From Microbacteriaceae bacterium (lineage in GTDB: Bacteria > Actinomycetota > Actinomycetes > Actinomycetales > Microbacteriaceae), in the NCBI GenBank assembly GCA_025464125.1, contig JAODLU010000289.1, forward strand, positions 1 through 6,402: a stretch of 6,402 nucleotides of DNA, given 5' to 3'. Below are positions 1 through 4,785 of this stretch, in pieces (the first letter of the stretch is position 1; every line of letters begins with the position of its first letter). Under the pieces are notes generated by a model. The model saw only the letters and a program-made list of their open reading frames with translations, searched no databases and was not told the DNA's origin. The position numbers and the translations under genes were made by a program.

Positions 1-37
1 GAGATTGCCTACTTAGTGTTCGGCTCACCTTCGCTCG

Positions 38-550
38 CTAATCGGTGCCGGCGCTCGTGCTGCGGCGCTCGATCATCACGACGTCGCGCCATTGGCCGGC
101 ATACGCGCCGAACTCCATCTTTCCGACGCGCTCTCGCACTCCGACGGTTCGAAATCCGAGGTCCCTGTGGAGGGCCAGGCTCGCCTCGTTCTCTGGGAAT
201 ACTCCGGATTGCACGGTCCAGATTCCGGCGGCCTCTGCCGCGTCCAGGAATGCAGTGAGCAAAGCCCTGCCCGTGCCATGGCCCCGCTCAGCAGCAGCGA
301 CGTAGACCGAGTGCTCGATAACGCCCTCATACACACAGCGGGACGAAGTCCTGGCTGCCGCGGCCCAGCCCACCACCCGGTCGTCGCGCACAGCGACAAG
401 CCGCGGATTCTCGACCTTGCCATGGTCGAACTCTTCCCAGGTCGGCGGCGTGCTTTCGAACGTCGCATTGCCCGTCTCTATGCCCTCCTGGTAGATGCTT
501 TCCACAGCGGGCCAGTCCCCGGCGAGCATGTGGCGGATGGTGAACGTCAT
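38..550 (-). CDS. GNAT N-acetyltransferase, phosphinothricin/arsinothricin (ArsN1)-type
   Basis: This 170-residue cytoplasmic protein is a single-domain GNAT acetyltransferase of the phosphinothricin (PAT) branch. Its N-terminus (IRHMLAGDWPAVESIYQEG) and the segment around residues 70-84 (SRCVYEGVIEHSVYV) are typical of PAT. The acetyl-CoA pyrophosphate loop R-G-H-G-T-G lies at residues 89-94, and N121/E122/S124 and the GFRTVG block (132-137) complete the fold. Known family members acetylate the amino group of phosphinothricin, methionine sulfoximine or, for ArsN1, the antibiotic arsinothricin. Its ATG (548-550) overlaps the arsC TGA (547-549) as ATGA, so translation is probably coupled. This placement inside an arsenic operon favours an ArsN1-like role, which is inference; the substrate cannot be read from sequence alone. 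The length is normal for the family, and the gene ends with TAG at 38-40. Confidence 0.93.
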   Translation of the reverse strand: MTFTIRHMLAGDWPAVESIYQEGIETGNATFESTPPTWEEFDHGKVENPRLVAVRDDRVVGWAAAARTSSRCVYEGVIEHSVYVAAAERGHGTGRALLTAFLDAAEAAGIWTVQSGVFPENEASLALHRDLGFRTVGVRERVGKMEFGAYAGQWRDVVMIERRSTSAGTD

Positions 551-984
551 CTCGGTTGCGCCTCCGCAACCAACGGAAGTTCAACAGCCGGAAGAACTTG
601 CGCGAGCAGCGCCTCAACCCGTGCGCGGATGTCGTCGCGGATCACGCGAACCTGAGCGAGGTCCAGGCCTGCCGGATCCGTCAGCTCCCAGTCCTCGTAA
701 CGCTTGCCAGGGAAGATCGGGCAGGCGTCACCGCAGCCCATGGTGATGACCACGTCGGCCGCTCGCACGTCGTCCACCTCGAGGATCGATGGCACAGCGG
801 CAGAAATGTCGATGCCTTGCTCGGCCATTGCCTGGACGGCAACAGCGTTGATCAGGCTCCCCGGCTCCGACCCACCCGACAGCACAGTGATTCGTCCGTC
901 GCCCAGCACTCGAGCGAAGCCCGCAGCCATCTGGGACCTGCCGGCGTTGTGCACGCAGACGAACAGCACAGTTGGAGTATTCAT
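547..984 (-). CDS. arsC: Arsenate reductase, LMW protein tyrosine phosphatase family
   Basis: This 145-residue cytoplasmic enzyme should reduce arsenate to arsenite for efflux. The N-terminus carries the phosphatase-type loop C-V-H-N-A-G-R-S: C10 is the nucleophile and R16 binds the oxyanion. The general-acid aspartate is D103 in the DPAG motif. C84 and C88 (GCGDACP) occupy the place of the resolving cysteines of thioredoxin-linked ArsC. Related actinobacterial enzymes may instead use mycothiol/mycoredoxin, and I cannot tell which applies. The open frame extends upstream to 1116, but the ATG at 982-984 is chosen because it lies directly before the conserved phosphatase loop and follows a GGAAGGGA ribosome binding site; the upstream extension shows no recognisable family sequence and overlaps another small gene. 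It is the second gene of the leftward ars operon and is coupled to the acetyltransferase by ATGA. Confidence 0.95.
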   Translation of the reverse strand: MNTPTVLFVCVHNAGRSQMAAGFARVLGDGRITVLSGGSEPGSLINAVAVQAMAEQGIDISAAVPSILEVDDVRAADVVITMGCGDACPIFPGKRYEDWELTDPAGLDLAQVRVIRDDIRARVEALLAQVLPAVELPLVAEAQPR

Positions 985-998
985 AGTTCCCTTCCGGA

Positions 999-1030
999 GC
1001 TCGGGTCGCCGTCGCGCCGACGACCCGAGC
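999..1030 (-). promoter_or_regulatory. Strong hairpin between Cys-rich mini-gene and arsC
   Basis: GCTCGGGTCG (999-1008) and CGACCCGAGC (1021-1030) form a perfect 10-bp inverted repeat with a 12-nt loop. An alternative fold is an 8-bp outer stem plus a 5-bp inner stem (CGTCG/CGACG) with a GCG loop and a GCG bulge. On the minus-strand transcript it starts about 6 nt after the TGA of the Cys-rich peptide and ends a few nt before the arsC ribosome binding site. No U tract follows, so it is not a classical terminator. It could be an attenuator, a translation-coupling element or an mRNA-processing hairpin. Confidence 0.6.
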
Positions 1031-1036
1031 AGTCGA

Positions 1037-1099
1037 TCAGCAGCAGCCGTGTTCGGCGCATTCCGGTGGACAGGCCACCGGGTCACAGCACTCATGCAT
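1037..1099 (-). CDS. Tiny cysteine-rich peptide (20 aa, 6 Cys) leading the ars operon
   Basis: The minus-strand ATG at 1097-1099 opens a 20-codon frame ending in TGA (1037-1039). Six of the 20 residues are Cys (positions 4, 5, 10, 14, 19, 20), with His at 2 and 17, four Glu/Asp and three Pro. The frame begins MHECC and ends HGCC. A strong ribosome binding site AAGGGAG (1107-1113) sits 7 nt before the ATG. It is the first open frame behind the putative ArsR-controlled promoter, and a hairpin and arsC follow it. I do not recognise a named family. Two readings fit: a small thiol peptide that binds As(III) or another soft metal, or a leader peptide whose tandem Cys codons tune arsC expression. 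Both are inference. The composition and the ribosome binding site make chance unlikely, but expression is unproven. Confidence 0.6.
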   Translation of the reverse strand: MHECCDPVACPPECAEHGCC

Positions 1100-1114
1100 A
1101 ATGATTCTCCCTTC

Positions 1115-1130
1115 ATCGACGGATGTCGAT
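1115..1130. repeat. Inverted repeat ATCGAC-N4-GTCGAT near the ars transcript start
   Basis: ATCGAC (1115-1120) and GTCGAT (1125-1130) are perfect inverted arms around a 4-nt centre. On the leftward transcript this would be a small stem at or just after the predicted 5' end, immediately before the AAGGGAG ribosome binding site of the Cys-rich peptide. It could be a second DNA operator half, since it shares the ATCGA core with the palindrome at 1149-1160, or an RNA hairpin. Either role is inferred. Confidence 0.4.
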
Positions 1131-1136
1131 ATGGGG

Positions 1137-1166
1137 AGTCTCGCCCGGAACATCGATGTTTGTCAA
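1137..1166 (-). promoter_or_regulatory. Predicted promoter of the leftward ars operon
   Basis: On the minus strand a perfect consensus -35 box TTGACA (1166-1161) is followed after 18 nt by GAGACT (1142-1137), a weak -10 box that keeps the A2 and T6 positions. Transcription would start near 1130, giving a leader of about 30 nt before the ATG of the Cys-rich peptide. The 12-bp palindrome fills most of the spacer, where a repressor would block RNA polymerase. The -35 is convincing; the -10 is less so. Confidence 0.5.
1149..1160. promoter_or_regulatory. Candidate ArsR operator (12-bp perfect palindrome)
   Basis: AACATCGATGTT is perfectly self-complementary. It sits between the -35 and -10 boxes of the leftward ars promoter and 22 bp before the arsR start. 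ArsR/SmtB repressors bind dyad sites at exactly such positions in divergent or autoregulated promoters and release them when As(III) binds. One site here could control both directions. Assignment to ArsR rests on position and symmetry, not on a known binding motif. Confidence 0.5.
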
Positions 1167-1181
1167 TATTTATGAGAGTCT

Positions 1182-1538
1182 ATGTACATGCCAGTTCTTG
1201 AATTGCCCCCCGTGCGCGACCTCGCTGCCTGCTGCGCCCCGATCACACGGGAACCCATTTCTGAAGACTCTGCCGAGAAGTTCGCTCGCTCGCTCAAGGC
1301 GCTGGCTGACCCCGCACGGCTGCGAATCGTTTCGATGGTGGCGGCTCACGCGGACGCCGAGGCGTGCGTATGTGATCTGCAGCAACCGCTCGGGCTTTCG
1401 CAGCCAACGGTGTCGCACCACCTCAAGGTGCTGACGGATGCCGGATTCCTGTCGCGTTCCAAGCGTGGCACGTGGGCCTATTACACGCTGGTGCCTGGTT
1501 CGCTCGACTCGATCGCCGGCTTGCTGGCCACCGTTTAG
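1182..1538 (+). CDS. arsR: ArsR/SmtB-family arsenic-responsive repressor
   Basis: This 118-residue winged-helix repressor should bind DNA as a dimer and release it on As(III)/Sb(III) binding. The core reads FARSLKALADPARLRIVSMV, then the metal-site motif C62-V-C64-D-L, then the recognition helix region LSQPTVSHHLKVLTDAGFL (72-90) and the wing RSKRGTWAYYTL. An additional vicinal pair, C17-C18 (AACCAP), lies near the N-terminus. That layout resembles actinobacterial ArsR proteins whose site uses N-terminal Cys pairs, such as C. glutamicum ArsR. ATG codons at 1182 and 1188 are both possible. The only upstream purine stretch is GAGAG (1174-1178), which gives the better spacing for 1188, whereas a TATTTA element (1167-1172) could give a leaderless start at 1182. 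It is transcribed divergently from the arsC operon and is probably autoregulated. Confidence 0.94.
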   Translation: MYMPVLELPPVRDLAACCAPITREPISEDSAEKFARSLKALADPARLRIVSMVAAHADAEACVCDLQQPLGLSQPTVSHHLKVLTDAGFLSRSKRGTWAYYTLVPGSLDSIAGLLATV

Positions 1539-1542
1539 AGCA

Positions 1543-1588
1543 AAAGCAAAGGCTCCTTCCCGCACAATCGGAGAGGAGCCTCTGCTTT
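1543..1588. terminator. Bidirectional hairpin terminator between arsR and tRNA-Tyr
   Basis: AAAGCA-A-AGGCTCCT (1543-1557) pairs with AGGAGCCT-C-TGCTTT (1574-1588), which is 14 bp with one mismatch and a 16-nt loop. It starts 4 bp after the arsR TAG. The plus-strand copy is followed by a T-rich TGGTTT; the minus-strand copy ends in TTTGCTTTTGC, which suits the tRNA gene arriving from the other side. The convergent genes therefore seem to share one terminator. Confidence 0.8.
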
Positions 1589-1600
1589 GGTTTCACTGCG

Positions 1601-1682
1601 TGGCAAGTGCGGGGTTCGAACCCACGAAGGCTGAGCCGTCTGATTTACAGTCAGATCCCTTTGGCCACTTGGGTAACTTGCC
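1601..1682 (-). tRNA. tRNA-Tyr (anticodon GTA)
   Basis: The minus strand folds as a complete class II tRNA of 82 nt. The acceptor arms are GGCAAGT/ACTTGCC with discriminator A (1601). The D-arm is CCC/GGG. The anticodon arm is TCTGA-CTGTAAA-TCAGA with anticodon GTA at 1648-1646. A long variable arm forms GGC/GCC, and the T-arm is GTGGG-TTCGAAC-CCCGC. CCA is not encoded, since CGC follows the discriminator. The long variable arm is expected for bacterial tRNA-Tyr. Its 3' end faces the ars locus. A possible -10 element lies 43 bp upstream. Confidence 0.96.
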
Positions 1683-1689
1683 AGATGCC

Positions 1690-1723
1690 GCATCGCCGGT
1701 GTGTGCCGACGAACGCGCGATGC
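1690..1723. repeat. Inverted repeat between lytic transglycosylase gene and tRNA-Tyr
   Basis: GCATCGC (1690-1696) and GCGATGC (1717-1723) form a 7-bp inverted repeat around a 20-nt centre. Both flanking genes run leftward. This may be a weak terminator for the transglycosylase gene or a stem in the tRNA 5' leader. There is no T tract, and its function is undecided. Confidence 0.3.
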
Positions 1724-1724
1724 A

Positions 1725-1730
1725 AGAATA
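1725..1730 (-). promoter_or_regulatory. Possible -10 box of tRNA-Tyr
   Basis: TATTCT on the minus strand fits the TANNNT pattern of actinobacterial -10 boxes and would start transcription about 36 nt before the tRNA 5' end. The only -35 candidate is TTTTCC, 18 nt upstream, which is weak. The call is tentative. Confidence 0.35.
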
Positions 1731-1760
1731 CAGCCTGCGGGCCCAGCGGGAAAACGGCGG

Positions 1761-2522
1761 TCAGTCCGCAGCCTTGTCGGCGTAGTCGTTCGACCAGCGG
1801 ATCACGCCCTGCAGGTACTGCCCCGACCCGTTATATGCCAGCACGGCTTTTCGCCAGCCTTCGGCTCCTGAGAGGTTTTGGCCTGCCCTGCAGAGGTAGT
1901 GCCCGGCGGCCATCGTCTCGTCGTCGATGTTCTGCGCGCTCTCAACGCCGTCGCCGCTCGCGTCGATATGCCAGTTCTTCCAGGAAGCCGGGATCATCTG
2001 CATGGGTCCAACCGCGCGGTCCACTGTTGCGTCGCCATCAATGGCGCCGCCATCGGAGTCCGGGATGCTGGCCACGGCAACGCCGTCGAGAGCCACCCCG
2101 AAGATCGGCGGGCTCGCCGTGCCGTCAGCGCCGATGGAACCACCGAAGATCGTGCCGTGGCGGGACTCGATCTCGCCGATTGCCGCGAGGGTATTCCAGC
2201 CGATACCGCAGGCCGGATTCGCGTTCTGGATATCTATCGCGACGCCCGCGTATGCGGCGAGCGCGCGGGCCGGGATGCCGGTCTTCGCGGCGACGGATCG
2301 CACCCAGTCCGGGTCCGGCAGGTGTGACACACCGGCAGCGGTCGGCGTAGCGGCATGATCGACCGGTGCCGCCGCCGAGTAGGCCGCGGATTCGACATCC
2401 GACGAAGTGCCCTGTGGTCCAACGTGGGGGCTAATGAACACCACGATCATGATGACGACAATGGCGGCGACGACCACGGCCCCGACGGCGATGAGGACAC
2501 GTCGGAAGATGGTCATGGTCAT
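1761..2522 (-). CDS. Membrane-anchored lytic murein transglycosylase (MltB/SLT_2-like)
   Basis: This protein of about 253 residues should cleave peptidoglycan glycan strands non-hydrolytically at the outer face of the membrane. After a short basic N-terminus (FRR) one hydrophobic helix spans roughly residues 9-31. A low-complexity Ala/Ser/Thr/Pro linker follows to about 68, and the transglycosylase domain occupies the rest. GEIESRHG contains the likely catalytic Glu (E119 in this numbering); VGPMQMIPASW (about 171-181) and LAYNGSGQYLQGV (about 228-240) are the other family motifs. Two Cys in the outer domain (about 105 and 211) could form a disulfide. The ATG at 2520-2522 is preferred because GGGGG lies about 8 nt upstream; GTG at 2537 and ATG at 2516 are alternatives. 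The gene is divergent from yajQ, and its promoter must overlap the yajQ start. Confidence 0.88.
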   Translation of the reverse strand: MTMTIFRRVLIAVGAVVVAAIVVIMIVVFISPHVGPQGTSSDVESAAYSAAAPVDHAATPTAAGVSHLPDPDWVRSVAAKTGIPARALAAYAGVAIDIQNANPACGIGWNTLAAIGEIESRHGTIFGGSIGADGTASPPIFGVALDGVAVASIPDSDGGAIDGDATVDRAVGPMQMIPASWKNWHIDASGDGVESAQNIDDETMAAGHYLCRAGQNLSGAEGWRKAVLAYNGSGQYLQGVIRWSNDYADKAAD

Positions 2523-2544
2523 CCCATCATCCCCCACCCGCCCC

Positions 2545-2550
2545 TAAGCT
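2545..2550 (+). promoter_or_regulatory. -10 box of a likely leaderless yajQ transcript
   Basis: TAAGCT matches the actinobacterial -10 pattern TANNNT and ends 6 nt before the yajQ ATG at 2557. Transcription would therefore begin at or next to the A of the start codon. No Shine-Dalgarno sequence lies upstream of that ATG, which agrees with leaderless translation. No clear -35 is visible. Confidence 0.6.
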
Positions 2551-2556
2551 TCTGCC

Positions 2557-3045
2557 ATGGCTGATCCAACCTTTGACATTGTGAGCAAGGTCGACAAGAT
2601 GGAGGCGGACAACGCCCTCCACCAGGCGCAGAAAGAGATCGCGCAGCGCTACGACTTCAAGAACGTCGGAGCCGAGGTCGACTGGAGCGGCGAGAAATTG
2701 CTGCTCAAAGCCAGTGCGGAGGAGCGCGTAAAAGCGGTGCTCGAAGTGCTCGAGCAGAAGTTCATCAAGCGCGGAATCAGCCTGCGAAGCCTCGACGCCG
2801 GCAACCCCTACCCCTCAGGCAAGGAATACCGCATCGAGGTAAGCCTGAAAAACGGAATCTCCTCTGAGGATGCCAAGAAGGTGTCCAAGCTGATTCGTGA
2901 CGAAGGACCGAAGAGTGTCAAGGCGCAGATCCAGGGTGACGAGTTGCGGGTGAGCTCGAAGAGCCGCGACGACCTCCAGTCGACGATGGCGATGCTGAAG
3001 GCCGCTGATCTCGACATCGACCTGCAGTTCGTCAACTTCCGTTAA
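2557..3045 (+). CDS. yajQ: YajQ family nucleotide (cyclic di-GMP)-binding protein
   Basis: At 162 residues this is full length for the YajQ/UPF0234 family. Family landmarks appear in order: TFDIVSKVD (5-13), QRYDFKN (30-36), EKFIKRGIS-like EQKFIKRGIS (66-75), KLIRDEGPKSVKAQIQGDEL (111-130), RVSSKSRDDLQ (131-141) and the C-terminal LQFVNFR. The protein is made of two similar alpha/beta domains. Homologues bind nucleotides or RNA, and Xanthomonas YajQ was reported to bind cyclic di-GMP; the role in actinobacteria is not established. It is cytoplasmic, with no signal or membrane segment. The ATG at 2557 has no ribosome binding site but lies 6 nt after a TAAGCT box. The cardiolipin synthase gene follows 30 bp after the TAA, probably on the same transcript. 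Confidence 0.96.
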   Translation: MADPTFDIVSKVDKMEADNALHQAQKEIAQRYDFKNVGAEVDWSGEKLLLKASAEERVKAVLEVLEQKFIKRGISLRSLDAGNPYPSGKEYRIEVSLKNGISSEDAKKVSKLIRDEGPKSVKAQIQGDELRVSSKSRDDLQSTMAMLKAADLDIDLQFVNFR

Positions 3046-3075
3046 TCGCGGGCAGCCGATGATCGCCAGCCACAC

Positions 3076-4542
3076 ATGCTGAACATCCAGTGGAGTGGTG
3101 GCTGGTGGGCCACCGCCGGACTGGTCATCGACATCGCCATTCGTGTTTTCGCGGTCATCTACGTTCCCCAGAACCGCAAGCCACAAACCGCCATGGCCTG
3201 GCTGCTGGCCATCTTTCTGATTCCCTACGTCGGCATCCTGCTGTTCCTCCTGATCGGCAGCACGCGCCTGCCGAAACGCCGCAGGGAGAAGCAGCGAGAG
3301 ATCAACGAATACATCGTGCAGTCGACCGAGGGCGTCGAACAGGAACCACGACCTCCCGAGTTTCCGCCATGGCTCGAACCGATAGTCGAGCTCAACCGCA
3401 CTCTAGGTTCAATGCCCCTACTCAGCGGCAACACGGCCGAGATCCACACCGACTACGCAGCGTCGATCGCCGCGATGACCGAGGCTGTAGGCACCGCCGA
3501 GAAGTTCGTGCACGTCGAGTTCTACATCCTCTCCTGGGACAAGGCGACCGAACCGTTCTTCGCTGCGCTGGCGGATGCCGCGGCTCGCGGCGTCACAGTG
3601 CGCGTGCTGCTCGACCACATAGCCTCGGTGCGCACGCCCGGCTACCGACGCACGATCCGGCAACTCACGAAAATCGGTGCGCAGTGGAAGCTGATGCTGC
3701 CGGTGCAGCCGCTGCGCGGCAAATACCAGCGCCCCGACCTGAGGAACCACCGCAAGATCCTCGTCATCGACGGCATCGAGGCGTTCACGGGGTCGCAGAA
3801 CATGGTGGACCGCACGTACAACAAGCGGGGAAACATCCGTCGCGGGCTGCAGTGGAAAGATCTCATGGTGCGTTTCGACGGGCCTGTGGTTGCCGAGATC
3901 AACGCCCTGTTCGTCACCGACTGGTACAGCGAGACCGATGAGTTGCTGCTGCGTGAGACCGCCACCGCACCGCACCGCAAGCTGAGGCATGCCTCGGACG
4001 CGCAGGTGGTGCCGAGCGGGCCGGGCTTCGACCTGGAGAACAACCTGCGCCTGTTCAACGCGCTGCTCTACAGCGCCCAGGAACGTGTGATCGTCACGAG
4101 TCCATATTTCGTGCCAGACGACTCGATGCTCTCGGCGATCACCAATGCCGCATATCGCGGACTCGACGTGCAGCTCTTCGTTTCGGCGGTGGCCGACCAG
4201 GCTGTCGTCTATCACGCACAACGCAGCTACTACGAGACCCTGCTTCGCGCGGGGGTGCGCATCTGGCTGTACGAGGCACCAACTGTGCTGCACGCCAAGC
4301 ACTTCACCATCGACAACGAGGTTGCGGTGATCGGCTCGAGCAACATGGACATGCGCTCGTTCAGCCTCAACTTCGAGATCTCGGTAATGCTGCACGGACG
4401 CGAGATCGTCGCCGAGATGCGCGAGGTCGAGCAGTCGTACCGCGAACTCAGCCGCGAGCTAAAGCTCGAGGAGTGGCTGCAGCGCGGTTTCTGGTCCAAG
4501 ATTCTCGACAACACCGCACGCCTCACCGCCGCGGTTCAGTAG
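3076..4542 (+). CDS. cls: Cardiolipin synthase (phospholipase D superfamily)
   Basis: This 488-residue membrane enzyme should make cardiolipin by joining two phosphatidylglycerol molecules, or a related phosphatidyl transfer. Two transmembrane helices lie near the N-terminus (about 11-30 and 38-60), followed by a basic stretch (RLPKRRREKQ). Two complete HKD catalytic motifs follow: H225-x-K227-x4-D232, continuing into GSQNM, and H406-x-K408-x4-D413, continuing into GSSNMDMRSF. Both active-site halves are intact, and the length is usual for the family. The ATG at 3076 is the only sensible start, since the in-frame yajQ TAA lies 33 nt upstream and the first helix begins soon after. No strong ribosome binding site is visible. 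Some actinobacteria make cardiolipin by a CDP-alcohol phosphatidyltransferase-type enzyme instead; this is the PLD type. Confidence 0.95.
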   Translation: MLNIQWSGGWWATAGLVIDIAIRVFAVIYVPQNRKPQTAMAWLLAIFLIPYVGILLFLLIGSTRLPKRRREKQREINEYIVQSTEGVEQEPRPPEFPPWLEPIVELNRTLGSMPLLSGNTAEIHTDYAASIAAMTEAVGTAEKFVHVEFYILSWDKATEPFFAALADAAARGVTVRVLLDHIASVRTPGYRRTIRQLTKIGAQWKLMLPVQPLRGKYQRPDLRNHRKILVIDGIEAFTGSQNMVDRTYNKRGNIRRGLQWKDLMVRFDGPVVAEINALFVTDWYSETDELLLRETATAPHRKLRHASDAQVVPSGPGFDLENNLRLFNALLYSAQERVIVTSPYFVPDDSMLSAITNAAYRGLDVQLFVSAVADQAVVYHAQRSYYETLLRAGVRIWLYEAPTVLHAKHFTIDNEVAVIGSSNMDMRSFSLNFEISVMLHGREIVAEMREVEQSYRELSRELKLEEWLQRGFWSKILDNTARLTAAVQ

Positions 4543-4547
4543 GGGCT

Positions 4548-4576
4548 GCTCGCGCAGCTTCGTCGGCAGCGCGAGC
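4548..4576 (+). terminator. Candidate hairpin terminator after cls
   Basis: GCTCGCGC (4548-4555) and GCGCGAGC (4569-4576) form a perfect 8-bp GC-rich stem with a 13-nt loop, 5 bp after the cls TAG. There is no T tract, as is common in actinobacterial terminators. The surrounding sequence is so GC-rich that other folds compete. Confidence 0.45.
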
Positions 4577-4676
4577 GCCGCGCCGTGCCAGCGCCGCGAT
4601 GCCAGCGCGACCCATCGCTTCCGCCGCGCTTTCGGCTGTGCGCCGGTGCCGCGGCGTCGGCGCTCAGCCGAAATGG

Positions 4677-4772
4677 GCGCGCAACCAGAGTTAGCCGCGG
4701 CGCGCAACCGCAGTAGGCAACGGCGCGCGGCCGCAGCAGCAAGCAGGCCACGGCGCGGGGCCGCGCCCGCAG
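4677..4772. repeat. Degenerate GC-rich tandem repeat in a convergent gap
   Basis: Four imperfect units start at 4677, 4700, 4723 and 4753 with spacings of 23, 23 and 30 bp. Each begins GCGCG followed by a CAACC or GGCC-like block; units 2-4 continue with a CGCAG motif, and units 2 and 3 end in GGC-A-ACG. GCGCGCAACC is identical in units 1 and 2. The array lies between the convergent ends of cls and the NADP reductase gene. The whole gap (4543-4785) shows no credible gene; open frames across it are low-complexity Arg/Ala strings. Confidence 0.5.
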
Positions 4773-4785
4773 TGCGCCGCCGCCA

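Noticed and set aside
1..27. Possible GTG start (25-27, minus strand) of a next ars gene such as an Acr3/ArsB pump
   Set aside because: Only nine open codons are visible before the edge, with no convincing ribosome binding site; nothing supports an identity.
92..1101. Plus-strand open frames of 187 and 181 codons across the ars operon
   Set aside because: They lie opposite arsC and the acetyltransferase, both of which have intact motifs; composition is that of an antisense frame.
985..1116. Upstream extension of arsC to a start at 1116 (44 extra residues)
   Set aside because: The added residues show no family similarity and overlap the Cys-rich frame, and a strong ribosome binding site lies directly before the ATG at 984.
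1188..1979. ATGCCAGTTCTT occurring at 1188-1199 and 1968-1979
   Set aside because: One 12-bp match is about what chance gives in a window of this size; no extension, and one copy lies in each of two unrelated genes.
3418..4395. Long minus-strand open frame (325 codons) inside cls
   Set aside because: It lies wholly opposite an intact, motif-complete cls gene; long antisense frames are expected from high-GC codon use, and its His/Arg/Val-rich product has no recognisable domain.
4459..4707. Minus-strand 82-codon frame overlapping the end of cls and the gap
   Set aside because: Arg/Ala-rich low-complexity translation of repeat sequence with no motif; it overlaps the cls 3' end.
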